From assembly GCA_958296045.1 (NCBI GenBank), contig CATQHT010000003.1, positions 569,246 through 633,245 on the forward strand: a stretch of DNA of 64,000 bases, given 5' to 3'. The translations under genes were made by a program, and so were the position numbers. Below, one piece after another: positions 26,416 through 35,922 of the stretch. Origin of the DNA: Rhodothermales bacterium (lineage in GTDB: Bacteria; Bacteroidota; Rhodothermia; Rhodothermales; Bin80). The notes under the pieces are model-generated. The model did no database searches and was not told the origin of the DNA. It saw only the letters and a program-made list of their open reading frames with translations. Numbering within the stretch: position 1 is the first letter of the stretch; each line of letters begins with the position of its first letter.

Positions 26416-29400
26416 ATGATGATGAACGACAGGCTGCACCAGCCATTGCAGTTGCTGCTGCTCTGCATCCTCGCATTTTCAGCGCCGCTTCAGGCGTCCG
26501 CACAAACCCAGGAGATATCGGCTGAAAACCCGGGCACCATCGCTGGCGTCCTGGTAGATGGTACAACCGGCGAAACGCTCATCGGCGCAGCCGTGCGCAT
26601 CGATGGCACCCTGACAGGCACCGCCAGCGATCTGCATGGACGTTATTCCCTTCCTACCGCACCCGGCACATACCGCCTGGAGGCCTCCTACATCGGCTAT
26701 CATCCGTTGGTGATAGAAAATGTGGCCGTCAACACAGGTCAGACTACCAGCCTTGACATCACCCTCTATCCTGAAGCCATCGAGGTGGGCGAGGTTGTGG
26801 TGGAAGCTGCTCTGCTGCTCAACAACGAAGCCAGCATGCTGCGAGCCCGCGCCAGGGCTGATGCGGTCAGCGATGCTATAAGCGCCGAGGCCATCAGCCG
26901 GTCTGGATCTGGTGACGCGGCAGCAGCCATGACCAAGGTGACAGGCGCTTCGGTCGTAGGCGGACGCTACGTATACATCCGCGGACTAGGAGACCGTTAC
27001 GCCAGTACGACCCTTAACGGATCTGCACTGCCGAGTGCGGACCCGGACAGGAAGGCCGTGCAGCTGGACCTCTTTCCGGCAGCGCTGCTGGACAATATCG
27101 TCACACTGAAGACCTTTACACCTGATAAGCCAGGGAACTTCAGCGGTGGGCTGGTCGATGTGACCACAAAGGCCATTCCCGAGCGCTTTACGCTGCAGCT
27201 GTCCGGTTCGATCACGTATGACGACCTTGCCAGTGGCATTGACCGATTCCTATTGTATCCCGGCGGCTCAACGGACTGGCTAGGACGTGATGATGGCACA
27301 CGCGGCCTCCCAGACGTGCTACGAACCAAGGACCCCGATGATGACCTTCCCACTGAGGGAGACCTTCGCGACCTGCGACGTGGCGTCACCAACGAAGACC
27401 GCGCAGCGCGGGCGGATTCGCTGAACCTCTTTGCCAAGGCATTCAACAACGTGATGGCCCCCTTGGAAGGGTCCGCACCGGTGAACTACCGCTTCACCAG
27501 TGCTATTGGGACACGTAGCCAGCTGTTTGGGCTACCCTTGGGCATTACAGGCAGTCTGACCTACGGTCGCAGGTACCAATACTACGAGGATGGCGTATTC
27601 AGCCAATGGCAGCTCACCGGGGGCAGCGTGGCCGGGGTGGACAACCTTACATCCAACACATATTTCGGTGCTAACCCGGACCTTGAGCATATATCACGTG
27701 CAGACTCTTTAGAAGCCGGCTCATTCGCCAACCGGCGAGGCACCGATCAGGTGGACTGGGGGACTTTGGGCGCTGTCGCCTACCAGCTCAGCCAGAACCA
27801 CCAGGTAACGTTTACGGTGCTGCGTACTCAGAGCGGCAAGAGCGAGGCCACTTACCTGGGAGGCTTCAGGGATCAGAACAGCAGCGCCACCTTTGTCACA
27901 CGGTCTCTAGATTATGAACAGCGCTCCTTGCGCAATCTGCAGCTTAGGGGCGAGCATTTCTTGCGGCCGATCCAGGTGGAATGGAAACTGTCTTCGGGCC
28001 GCAACACGCAAGCCGAACCGGACCTCCGCTTCTTTTCGTCGGTGCAGAACATCCAGACCACCGGCGGCTCGCTAGATACCACCTACAGCCTTGGAGGCGG
28101 CAACGCGCCACCGCCACAGCGGTACTTCCGCGACCTGAAGGAAGACGCGACCGGCGCGATGCTCGACATCTCCATCCCGTTTCGCTTCTGGAACGGGCTC
28201 GGCGCAAAATTCAAGCTCGGCGGGGCACTAAATGGGTCAAAGCGCACCTTCAGGCAGCGCCGCTTTGAGTACCACGAAGGACGCGAATCCGACTTTCGGG
28301 ACTACGATGGTGATGTCGACGGGTACTTCGATCCCGACAATTTCGGCGTGCTTGACACGGTGCACGTAGGTGACATCACCGCCTACAATGCGGGCCTGTA
28401 TATCGCAGAGAATTCACCCGACCGAGCCAACTACGATGCTACACGCGACATTCAAGCCACCTATGCGATGGTGACGCTGCCGCTGACGTCTCGGTTAAGG
28501 CTTATCACCGGCGTGCGCAGAGAATCCACCGACATCATAATTGAGAGCTTAGACCAGGGGCTGAGCGAAGACCAGAGGCGTGGTTCCCTTGAGCAGGTTG
28601 ACCTACTTCCCTCGGCCAACTTGGTGGTGTCGCTGACCAACAACATGAACATTCGTGCGGCGGCCACCCGCACACTGGCGCGACCCACCTACAGGGAGTT
28701 GGCACCTTTTCAGAGCTTCAACTTCATTGGAGGAGACATCCAGGAAGGCAATCCACGCCTGAACCGGACGCTCATCACGAACTATGATCTCCGGTGGGAG
28801 TGGTTTGTGAGGCCTGGCGAAATCATCGCGGCCAGCGCGTTTTACAAGACGTTTGATCAACCTATCGAGCGTGTCCTTCGCAACGTTGGAGAAGGACGAT
28901 TTGTCTTCTTCCAGAACGTGGATCATGCACACTTATATGGTGCCGAAGTAGAAGTGCGCGGACGGCTGGATCACTGGTTTCGTGTAACTCCGATCCTCAG
29001 GGACATAACGATTGGCGGTAACCTGTCGTTGGTCCGTTCGCTAGTGGATATCCCCCAGGAGGAGATGACCATTATCCGGGCCTCGGACCCATCGGCATCG
29101 GATACGCGCTCCCTCGAAGGTCAGTCGCCCTTTCTGCTGAACCTCCATGCAGGCTACGCGAGCTATGATGGTAGCACTACGGTAAGCGTGTATTATACGA
29201 TCTTCGGGGACCGGCTTCTTGCCGTGACGGAAGGGGCTACGCCGGATGTCTTTGAAAAGGCGCGTGGCGACTTGAGTGCCACCTTCACCCGAGACCTGCC
29301 CAGGAATCTGCGCCTCAAAGTCACGGCAAAGAACCTACTGGGTGCGGACTTCCGCCAGATCCAGACTTTCAAAGGCCGCGAATACGACTATATCTCCTAT

Positions 29401-29448
29401 TCGCGGGGACGCACGCTTTCCGTGGGTGTGAGCTACCATATTGACTGA
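26416..29448 (+). CDS. TonB-dependent outer-membrane receptor with CarboxypepD_reg-like N-terminal domain
   Basis: A 1010-residue outer-membrane transporter. It has a signal peptide (to ASAQ, near residue 31), a carboxypeptidase-regulatory-like domain (TIAGVLVDGTTGETLIGAAV to about 120), a plug domain (DAISAEAISRSGSGDAAAAM, YVYIRGLGDRYASTTLNGS, DNIVTLKTFTPDKPGNFSGG) and a beta-barrel ending in an aromatic-rich YDYISYSRGRTLSVGVSYH. Three ATGs stand in a row at 26416-26424; upstream codons are not signal-like. The substrate cannot be read directly. The neighbours (ppk1, a T9SS surface protein, Na/Pi symporter, PhoU) suggest a phosphate-containing ligand. A hairpin separates it from the next gene. 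Confidence 0.92.
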   Translation: MMMNDRLHQPLQLLLLCILAFSAPLQASAQTQEISAENPGTIAGVLVDGTTGETLIGAAVRIDGTLTGTASDLHGRYSLPTAPGTYRLEASYIGYHPLVIENVAVNTGQTTSLDITLYPEAIEVGEVVVEAALLLNNEASMLRARARADAVSDAISAEAISRSGSGDAAAAMTKVTGASVVGGRYVYIRGLGDRYASTTLNGSALPSADPDRKAVQLDLFPAALLDNIVTLKTFTPDKPGNFSGGLVDVTTKAIPERFTLQLSGSITYDDLASGIDRFLLYPGGSTDWLGRDDGTRGLPDVLRTKDPDDDLPTEGDLRDLRRGVTNEDRAARADSLNLFAKAFNNVMAPLEGSAPVNYRFTSAIGTRSQLFGLPLGITGSLTYGRRYQYYEDGVFSQWQLTGGSVAGVDNLTSNTYFGANPDLEHISRADSLEAGSFANRRGTDQVDWGTLGAVAYQLSQNHQVTFTVLRTQSGKSEATYLGGFRDQNSSATFVTRSLDYEQRSLRNLQLRGEHFLRPIQVEWKLSSGRNTQAEPDLRFFSSVQNIQTTGGSLDTTYSLGGGNAPPPQRYFRDLKEDATGAMLDISIPFRFWNGLGAKFKLGGALNGSKRTFRQRRFEYHEGRESDFRDYDGDVDGYFDPDNFGVLDTVHVGDITAYNAGLYIAENSPDRANYDATRDIQATYAMVTLPLTSRLRLITGVRRESTDIIIESLDQGLSEDQRRGSLEQVDLLPSANLVVSLTNNMNIRAAATRTLARPTYRELAPFQSFNFIGGDIQEGNPRLNRTLITNYDLRWEWFVRPGEIIAASAFYKTFDQPIERVLRNVGEGRFVFFQNVDHAHLYGAEVEVRGRLDHWFRVTPILRDITIGGNLSLVRSLVDIPQEEMTIIRASDPSASDTRSLEGQSPFLLNLHAGYASYDGSTTVSVYYTIFGDRLLAVTEGATPDVFEKARGDLSATFTRDLPRNLRLKVTAKNLLGADFRQIQTFKGREYDYISYSRGRTLSVGVSYHID

Positions 29449-29491
29449 GGCCGCCCGATGAAGCAACCAACATACACCTTCCCGAACCTCA

Positions 29492-29524
29492 CGAAAGGCA
29501 GCGCAGCTGCCTTTCGCTGTTTTC
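29492..29524 (+). terminator. Hairpin terminator or attenuator between the receptor and the T9SS protein gene
   Basis: A perfect 11-bp inverted repeat, CGAAAGGCAGC and GCTGCCTTTCG, with a 3-base GCA loop is followed by CTGTTTTC. It begins 43 bases after the receptor stop codon. It would end or damp transcription before the next gene, giving more receptor than surface protein mRNA. It also argues that the next gene starts at 29557 and not at the in-frame ATG at 29458, which lies before the hairpin. Confidence 0.75.
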
Positions 29525-29556
29525 AGCCATCGTTAACAAATCGTTATGTAACTGCA

Positions 29557-32500
29557 ATGCACAGCATGTTTCTTTACGCGCTGCGACAGCGTCGTGGTGC
29601 TTCACTCCTTCTGGCTGCCATACTGACCACCTTGCTACCGGCTAGGGCCGATGCTCAGGGCGATGTGGAATCCAGGCCGCAGATTATCGTCACCGATGCC
29701 AGCATCAACGCTGGCGATGTCGTCCGATGGACCGCGGCCAACGTCTACGTCCTTGACGGTGTGGTCATTATTGAAGACGGGGCCGAGCTGTATATTGACG
29801 CGGGCACGGTGGTTAAAGCGGAGACCGGAACCGGAACTAACGCGTCCGCTTTGGTGATCACCCGCGGCGGCAAAATAGTCGCTGACGGTACTGCCGCTCG
29901 CCCGATCATCTTCACTTCGGTTCTGGATCTCATCTCTTCCCCTGATCTTCTCACGTATGAAGATCGCGGTCTGTGGGGAGGCATTGTCATCCTTGGGCAC
30001 GCGGGTACCAACAATCCCGGGGATGCCACCGGCGACTACAAGGAGATCGAGGGCATCAACGAGATCCTTCCCGACGGGGACACGCGCGCAGAATATGGCG
30101 GCAGCGATGACGGCGATAATTCCGGCGTCATGCGCTACGTTTCCATCCGCCATACTGGCATCAACATCGGTGAGTCGGACGGCAACGAGATTCAAGGCCT
30201 GACGCTTGGCGGCGTCGGCAGGGGCACAACACTGGAGTATATCGAAGCCTTTGCCTCGGGCGATGATGGCGTGGAGTTTTTTGGCGGAACCGTGGATCTG
30301 AAATATTTCGTCAGCGCTTTCAACTCCGATGATGCGGTAGACTGGGACCAGGGTTGGCGAGGTCGCGGGCAATTCTGGTTTGTGCTCCAGGGTACCGACA
30401 AGGCCGGTGCGGCGGCGGAGATGGATGGCGCTGGAGGCGACGAGCACTTCGAGCCATATGCTATCCCCACCATCTATAACGTCACGTATGTGGGGGCGGG
30501 CGTAGGCAATCAGCCGGAATCCGACCAGGCACAGATGCTCATCTTCCGCGACAACACCGGCGGCTTTTACCACAACTCCATCTTCACGGATTTCCAGTCT
30601 AGCGAAGGCGGGTACGCCATCAGGATCGAAGATGTAGATAACACCGGAAGCAAGACGGAAGACAGCCGCAAGCGATTTGAGGCTGGTGACCTTGGTCTGA
30701 CGCACAACCTCTTCTGGGCCTTCGGTCAGGGGTCCGACCCTAGGACTTGGATCAATGCGGGCATGGACACCGACTTTCGGGACGACATATTTGATTATCT
30801 GGCGCTAAACGACAACCTCATCGAGGACCCTGCCCTTAGACACATAGAGCGCAGCGTCACGCCTGAGGGTATGCTCGACCCACGGCCCCGGCCTGGGGGC
30901 GTAGCGTACACCATGAAGCGGGCCAGATACCCGGACGGCGACATGTTTTTCACGCACGCCGACTTTGTGGGAGCATTTGGCCGCGCCAACTGGATGGACG
31001 GATGGTCCGCGCTAGACCACCTCGGCTACCTGGATCGCCCCGATGAAGATGTGGAGTCACGCCCGATCGTTGTCATCAATGACAGCTCCATCGGCGTGGA
31101 TGACACGCTACATTGGACTGCAGACAACGTGTATGAGCTGGATGGGCTGGTCATTGTAGAAGAAGGCGCGCAGCTTCATGTTGAGGCGGGCACGGTTGTT
31201 AAGGCGCGCGACGGTGTTGGAACAAGTGCTTCCGCGCTTGTTGTGGCACGCGGCGGCAAACTCTTTGCCGAAGGCACCGCCACGCAGCCGATAATATTCA
31301 CTTCGGTGCAAGACAACATTTCCAGCGTCGACCTGCTCACGTACGAGGATCGGGGGCTCTGGGGAGGCATCGTTCTCTTGGGCTATGCCATCACCAACAA
31401 CCCGGGTGATGGCAGCGGCGACTACAAGGAGATCGAGGGTGTCAACGAGATCCTGCCCGATGGCGACACGCGTGCAGAGTATGGTGGGATGGATGATGAG
31501 GACAGTTCAGGCATCATGCGGTTTGTTTCCATTCGCCACACGGGGATCAACGTGGGCGAGTCGGATGGCAATGAGATTCAAGGGCTGACCTTGGGCGGTG
31601 TCGGACGGGGCACTACGCTGGAGCATATCGAGGCATACGCTTCTGGCGATGACGGGGTGGAATTCTTTGGTGGCTCCGTAGGTCTCAGGTACTTTGTTTC
31701 CGCCTTCAATGCGGACGATGCGATTGACTGGGATCAAGGCTGGCGTGGCACCGGGCAGTTTTGGTTCGTACTTCAGGGCATTGACAAGGCTGGTGCATCG
31801 GCAGAGATGGATGGTGCTGGAGGCGACGAGCACTTCGAGCCGTACGCTATACCGACGATCTTCAATGCCACGTATGTCGGTCCTGGCGTAGGCAATCAGC
31901 CGGAGTCGGATCAGGCTCAGATGCTCATTTTCCGTGACAACACGGGCGGCTTTTATCACAACTCGATCTTTACGGACTTCCAGACGAGCGAAGGTGGCTA
32001 TGCCATCAGGATCGAAGATGTAGACAACACCGGAAGCAAGACAGAAGACAGCCGCAAGCGGTTTGAGGCTGGCGACCTCGGACTGACGCACAACATTTTC
32101 TGGGCCTTTGGCGCGGGCAGCGATCCGGCTGGGTGGATCAATGCTGGAGGTGACGTGGCCTTTCAGGCAGCGATCTTTGACTACATGGTGACCAACCACA
32201 ACGACACTGTAGACCCGATGCTGCGCGGCATAGAGCGTGGCCCGACCGGTGGCGGCATGCTTGATCCTCGTCCAGCGGGCGACTCACCTGCGCTAAGCCA
32301 TCCGACCGCGCCCCTGCCAGGCGACCCGTTCTTCACTCCCGCCCCCTATATTGGCGCCTTTGGTCGTACCAACTGGACTCGCGGATGGACAGCCCTGGAT
32401 AACCTGGGGTACAACGGCGACATCGCGGTCAGCATTGAAAGCGGCCCCCCAGGGCTGCCGCAGGGGATCAGCCTGCAGCAGAACTATCCCAACCCTTTCA

Positions 32501-32724
32501 ATCCGACCACAACCATTACATTCAGTGTTGAGCATGCGCAGCATGTGCATCTGGCGGTCTACGATGTGTTGGGCCGGCAGGTCCGGCTGCTGCATGACGC
32601 TCCGACGCGCGCCGGCACCTTTCAGGTGGTTGTTGACGGACAGGGCCTGGCATCGGGCCTCTACCTCTATCGCCTGAACACCCGTGCTGGCAGCATCACG
32701 CGTCGGATGGCACTGATCAAATGA
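29557..32724 (+). CDS. T9SS-sorted secreted protein with two 462-residue repeats
   Basis: A 1055-residue exported protein: signal peptide ending PARADAQ, two long tandem repeats, and a C-terminal type IX secretion sorting domain (from near 970: LQQNYPNPFNPTTTITFSV, VYDVLGRQVR, GLYLYRLNTRAG). The repeats begin at DVESRPQIIVTDAS (residue 36) and DVESRPIVVINDSS (residue 498), exactly 1386 bases apart. Each contains RWTAANVYVLDGVVIIEDGA-type rungs, GRGTTLEYIEAFASGDDGVE and SIFTDFQSSEGGYAIRIEDV, which look like right-handed beta-helix turns. It is probably displayed on the surface or released. It follows the TonB receptor, and such pairs often work on one substrate; the function is unknown. Confidence 0.85.
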   Translation: MHSMFLYALRQRRGASLLLAAILTTLLPARADAQGDVESRPQIIVTDASINAGDVVRWTAANVYVLDGVVIIEDGAELYIDAGTVVKAETGTGTNASALVITRGGKIVADGTAARPIIFTSVLDLISSPDLLTYEDRGLWGGIVILGHAGTNNPGDATGDYKEIEGINEILPDGDTRAEYGGSDDGDNSGVMRYVSIRHTGINIGESDGNEIQGLTLGGVGRGTTLEYIEAFASGDDGVEFFGGTVDLKYFVSAFNSDDAVDWDQGWRGRGQFWFVLQGTDKAGAAAEMDGAGGDEHFEPYAIPTIYNVTYVGAGVGNQPESDQAQMLIFRDNTGGFYHNSIFTDFQSSEGGYAIRIEDVDNTGSKTEDSRKRFEAGDLGLTHNLFWAFGQGSDPRTWINAGMDTDFRDDIFDYLALNDNLIEDPALRHIERSVTPEGMLDPRPRPGGVAYTMKRARYPDGDMFFTHADFVGAFGRANWMDGWSALDHLGYLDRPDEDVESRPIVVINDSSIGVDDTLHWTADNVYELDGLVIVEEGAQLHVEAGTVVKARDGVGTSASALVVARGGKLFAEGTATQPIIFTSVQDNISSVDLLTYEDRGLWGGIVLLGYAITNNPGDGSGDYKEIEGVNEILPDGDTRAEYGGMDDEDSSGIMRFVSIRHTGINVGESDGNEIQGLTLGGVGRGTTLEHIEAYASGDDGVEFFGGSVGLRYFVSAFNADDAIDWDQGWRGTGQFWFVLQGIDKAGASAEMDGAGGDEHFEPYAIPTIFNATYVGPGVGNQPESDQAQMLIFRDNTGGFYHNSIFTDFQTSEGGYAIRIEDVDNTGSKTEDSRKRFEAGDLGLTHNIFWAFGAGSDPAGWINAGGDVAFQAAIFDYMVTNHNDTVDPMLRGIERGPTGGGMLDPRPAGDSPALSHPTAPLPGDPFFTPAPYIGAFGRTNWTRGWTALDNLGYNGDIAVSIESGPPGLPQGISLQQNYPNPFNPTTTITFSVEHAQHVHLAVYDVLGRQVRLLHDAPTRAGTFQVVVDGQGLASGLYLYRLNTRAGSITRRMALIK

Positions 32725-32862
32725 CAGTCGACCTGTGAGCGGACAGACCGCTTCCATACCGCACCACACCGTCTCCACGGTGGAACCTCAGGGGCTTCGT
32801 CGCCCTGGCCCGGCGGATTGCCTCAGATTACTGGATCTTGAATTCTTGGCTCAGCCTCTATC

Positions 32863-34056
32863 ATGAAGCGTCTAGAAATGCTGTGGCGGGTGGCCGCCCT
32901 AGTTGGCATCCTGTTTCTGTTCTTTGTGAGCTTGGAGCTCATGGGGGATTCGTTCAAGCTGCTCGGTCGCGGATTTGCAGAGAGGTTGTTAACGACTACG
33001 GCCAACCCGTTTGTCGGGCTGTTTATCGGCCTTTTAGCTACGTCGCTGGTGCAGAGTTCATCTACCGTCACATCGCTGACGGTGGGTATTGTCGCAGGGG
33101 GCGGACTGACGGTGGCCGGAGCGATTCCCATCGTGCTAGGAGCCAACGTGGGTACCAGCATCACGAACACTATCGTGTCGCTCGGCCACATCGCGCGCAA
33201 GGATGAGTTTGAGCGCGCCATGGGCGCTGCAACGGTGCATGACTTTTTCAATCTGTTGGCGGTCGCTGTCTTTTTTCCTTTGGAGCTGGCCACGGGTTTT
33301 CTCTCCAGGACCGCCGAAGGGCTGACCAGTGGCCTCGCGAGTCTTGGTGGTGCCAGCCTGCTTAATCCCGTCACGGTACTCACCGACCCCGTGGTGACGG
33401 GAATCATCGGTTTGGTCCAGAGCAACGGAGCGGTGGTGCTGGTGTTGGGTGTTCTGCTGCTTTTCGCATCGCTGCGATACCTCGTAGTTCTGCTGAGGTC
33501 GCTGGTTCTTGGGCGCTCAGAGGCACTGATCAACAAGTATCTATTCGGCCCTGTGCCGGTGGCACTCCTTTTCGGCACGTTGGTTACCGTGATGGTGCAG
33601 AGCTCTTCTATCACCACTTCTATCGCAGTACCCCTGGTGGGGGCAGGTCTGGTCACGGTGACTCAAGTCTTCCCTTTTGTGCTTGGTGCAAACATTGGCA
33701 CCACGGTGACGGCCCTTATGGCCGCTCTTATCTTGGCCAGCGGCGGCGAGCCCACAGGAGCGGCGGCCCTCCAGGTCGCCTTTGCGCATCTTACCTTTAA
33801 TGTGTGCGGCGTCCTTTTGGTGTTGCCGCTTAAGCAGCTGCGCTCCGTCCCGATATGGCTGGCCACTACGCTTGGAAAGCTGGTGGTCAAAAATCGCGCC
33901 TATGCGTTTATCTATGTGGGTCTGGTATTTTTTCTGCTGCCATTGACCATTATTTGGGCTACGCGCAGCTTGAATCATACGGATCAGCCCGCCACCGACC
34001 GCATAGAGGTCATGGTGGAGCCGCCCAGAGCATCATTTGGGCACCCTGATCTCTAA
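32863..34056 (+). CDS. Na/Pi cotransporter family protein
   Basis: A 397-residue inner-membrane symporter of the NptA/PNaS family with about nine hydrophobic segments. The hallmark inverted repeat is visible: the first half has LLATSLVQSSSTVTSLTVG (QSSS near 63) and VLGANVGTSITNTIVSLGH, the second half TVMVQSSSITTSIAVPLVG (QSSS near 246) and VLGANIGTTVTALMAAL. It takes up inorganic phosphate with sodium. The 3' end overlaps the start region of the PhoU-like gene, an arrangement seen in many bacteria, where PhoU restrains the transporter. The start ATG at 32863 leads into MLWRVAALVGILFLFF. Confidence 0.93.
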   Translation: MKRLEMLWRVAALVGILFLFFVSLELMGDSFKLLGRGFAERLLTTTANPFVGLFIGLLATSLVQSSSTVTSLTVGIVAGGGLTVAGAIPIVLGANVGTSITNTIVSLGHIARKDEFERAMGAATVHDFFNLLAVAVFFPLELATGFLSRTAEGLTSGLASLGGASLLNPVTVLTDPVVTGIIGLVQSNGAVVLVLGVLLLFASLRYLVVLLRSLVLGRSEALINKYLFGPVPVALLFGTLVTVMVQSSSITTSIAVPLVGAGLVTVTQVFPFVLGANIGTTVTALMAALILASGGEPTGAAALQVAFAHLTFNVCGVLLVLPLKQLRSVPIWLATTLGKLVVKNRAYAFIYVGLVFFLLPLTIIWATRSLNHTDQPATDRIEVMVEPPRASFGHPDL

Positions 34057-34096
34057 ATGGCCTAGGGACGAACCCGAGCCTAGTTATCCTTACGTG

Positions 34097-34774
34097 ATGA
34101 GCGCAGAAGAGAGCATACGTCAGCTGCATGCGGGGCTAAGCGACATGTTTGACATGGTCGACGAGCAGCTTGCCGACACGGTTAATGCACTGGTTACGGC
34201 TGATCGGTCGCTGGCCGAGGCCGTGCGTGCCCGCGACAAGCAAGTGGACGCCATGGAGCGTGACCACGATGCGCAGTGCTTCAGAATTCTGAACAGCTCC
34301 CAGCCCCAGGACAAGCAATTGCGCATGGTGATCGCTGCGTTACGTATCAGCAGCCACCTTGAGCGAATTGGAGATTTGTGCAAGAATGTCTGCAAGGCCA
34401 CGCCGCGTCTGGACGACCACACAGGCTGGCGCTCAGATACCTACATTATGGACTTAGCCGACGCGGCCCGCAGGATTGTGCGTGCCGCCCGGGACGCGTT
34501 TGCAGGCAGGGATCGGCTAAAGGCCCGCCTCGTGTTGGCCTATGACCGACAGGTGGACCGCGCATATCGGGAGACCCTTGCCACGCTTGAGGCAAAGCGC
34601 CCCGTGGGGGATTCCGGCGCCGGAACGCTGCTGTACCTAGCCACGATCAGCAAGGCGCTAGAACGCATCGCTGATCATGCCAAGAGTATCGCCCGATGCG
34701 TCGTCTACTTTGTGGAGGGCACCGATATCCGCTACGCCCATTCTCAGGGGTCGACCAATTCGGTCAGGTCTTGA
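34097..34774 (+). CDS. PhoU-like phosphate-transport regulator
   Basis: A 225-residue helical protein with two PhoU-type three-helix repeats. Repeat 1 has LSDMFDMVDEQLADTVNAL, ARDKQVDAMERDHD and ALRISSHLERIGDLCKNV. Repeat 2 has AARRIVRAARDAFAGRD, AYDRQVDRAYRETLATLE and ISKALERIADHAKSIARCV. The ERIGD and ERIADHA motifs are the metal-binding signatures of PhoU. It probably tunes the adjacent Na/Pi symporter or phosphate signalling. I prefer the ATG at 34097; an in-frame ATG at 34037, inside the symporter gene, would add 20 Pro-rich residues with no family counterpart. Confidence 0.88.
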   Translation: MSAEESIRQLHAGLSDMFDMVDEQLADTVNALVTADRSLAEAVRARDKQVDAMERDHDAQCFRILNSSQPQDKQLRMVIAALRISSHLERIGDLCKNVCKATPRLDDHTGWRSDTYIMDLADAARRIVRAARDAFAGRDRLKARLVLAYDRQVDRAYRETLATLEAKRPVGDSGAGTLLYLATISKALERIADHAKSIARCVVYFVEGTDIRYAHSQGSTNSVRS

Positions 34775-34844
34775 CGTCAGGGTATCGGACTCTCTTGTGC
34801 GCCTGCGCCCCGCCGCCGTAGCGTAGCTCAAAGAGCCGCTTGGT

Positions 34845-35372
34845 CTACCAGCCATTACGGGTCCGCAATCCGGTGATATGCGCCGCGTGGTGCCTCCCAT
34901 GCCACGCGTATATGCAGAGCAGATCATCTAGCGTCAGCAACCCTTCTTCTGGATGATCCAGCGTCCGGCGGAATGCTGAATCGTCGAGCTCGTTAAGCAG
35001 CGTGACCCACCGTTTGTGGAGCCCTTCCAGGAGTTGGATTGAGGTGTCCACATCGCCTTGTTGGCTGTCCACCAACGCCGCCCACCGATCCTGATCATAC
35101 GGCTTGATGCGCGGACATTCTTCCGTAAGTGCCCATTTGAATCGTGCATACGCATGGATGTGGCTGTCCGAGACATGCAACACCACTTGGCGCACGGTCC
35201 ATCCTCCTAGCCTGTAAGGGGTGTCCAGCTGCTGGGCACGCAGCCCAGCCACTGCTTCGCGCAAGAGGATGGGTGCAGCGGCTATCTGACTGATGAGCTC
35301 CTGGCGCCGCGCAGGCGTCAGCTCCCCCTCTCGAGTAGGATGACCAACGGGAAAACGCAATGCATCACTCAT
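34845..35372 (-). CDS. YfiT/DinB-family putative metal-dependent hydrolase
   Basis: A 175-residue four-helix-bundle protein close to Bacillus YfiT (BstA-type bacillithiol/thiol transferase group). Visible features: FPVGHPTREGELTPARR at the N terminus, GGWTVRQVVLHVSDSHIHAY with the first metal histidine, FKWALTEECPRIKPYDQDRW, and the C-terminal YAWHGRHHAAHITGL, giving the remaining His ligands. The three-His metal site is complete. YfiT-like proteins are thought to conjugate thiols or hydrolyse amides. It stands alone, with the convergent PhoU-like gene on one side and a gene-poor stretch on the other. Confidence 0.88.
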   Translation of the reverse strand: MSDALRFPVGHPTREGELTPARRQELISQIAAAPILLREAVAGLRAQQLDTPYRLGGWTVRQVVLHVSDSHIHAYARFKWALTEECPRIKPYDQDRWAALVDSQQGDVDTSIQLLEGLHKRWVTLLNELDDSAFRRTLDHPEEGLLTLDDLLCIYAWHGRHHAAHITGLRTRNGW

Positions 35373-35922
35373 GATTTCACGCGGAGGGTTGGGTTGCAGA
35401 TCTTTCGCATATGTTGCCTGCTAAGGACATCAGTTACGCAGGTTTGGTGCAACGCACCAGCCGGGTCGGGCACGACGCTACAACAGCTCGGGTCACTCGG
35501 CAATTTCCATGTCGCCCAGCGCGTCAGGCGGCGCGGCCCGCGTAATAGTCCCGGGCGCCGCCGCCCTACCCCTGGCAACGCATTCGCCTGAACGGCAAAC
35601 ACAACCAGCCTCTGGGACCTCTTGCGGATTAACGTAGTCTGCATACCGCGCTGGTGCAGGATTGAGCGGTACTCCCCAACCTGAGTGCACGGCCACCCCA
35701 AGTACCACCACGAACAGGGCCCGATTGCCCTAGTTCATTCAATAGGAATGAATCTGCGGACCCTACGGCGCTCTGCCATCAGGTCTTTGCACGAAACGGA
35801 GTATCAGAGGTTTCGCACATGTGTATTGTAGTTGACCTGGAGGACAGCTTTATCTTTGGACCTTCTAAGGCTACCGTTGTTTGAGTCCGTACCTCTTGGC
35901 CGCTCGTGCATTGCCGAGCATG
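35373..35922. other. Gene-poor stretch, with a possible small secreted ORF and a promoter-like motif
   Basis: The minus strand holds a 72-codon frame (35493-35711, GTG start) whose product begins VVLGVAVHSGWG and has a CVCRSGEC motif. It could be a small exported protein, but I would not rely on it. A 7-bp inverted repeat TTCATTC/GAATGAA lies at 35734-35752. On the plus strand TTGACC, 17 bases, then TATCTTTG (about 35834-35861) resembles a Bacteroidota-type promoter, but no gene follows it in that direction. Confidence 0.3.

Noticed and set aside
29635-30705. Long open frame on the minus strand opposite the T9SS protein
   Set aside because: It mirrors the repeat DNA of the plus-strand gene, and a second similar frame occurs in the other repeat, as expected for a shadow.
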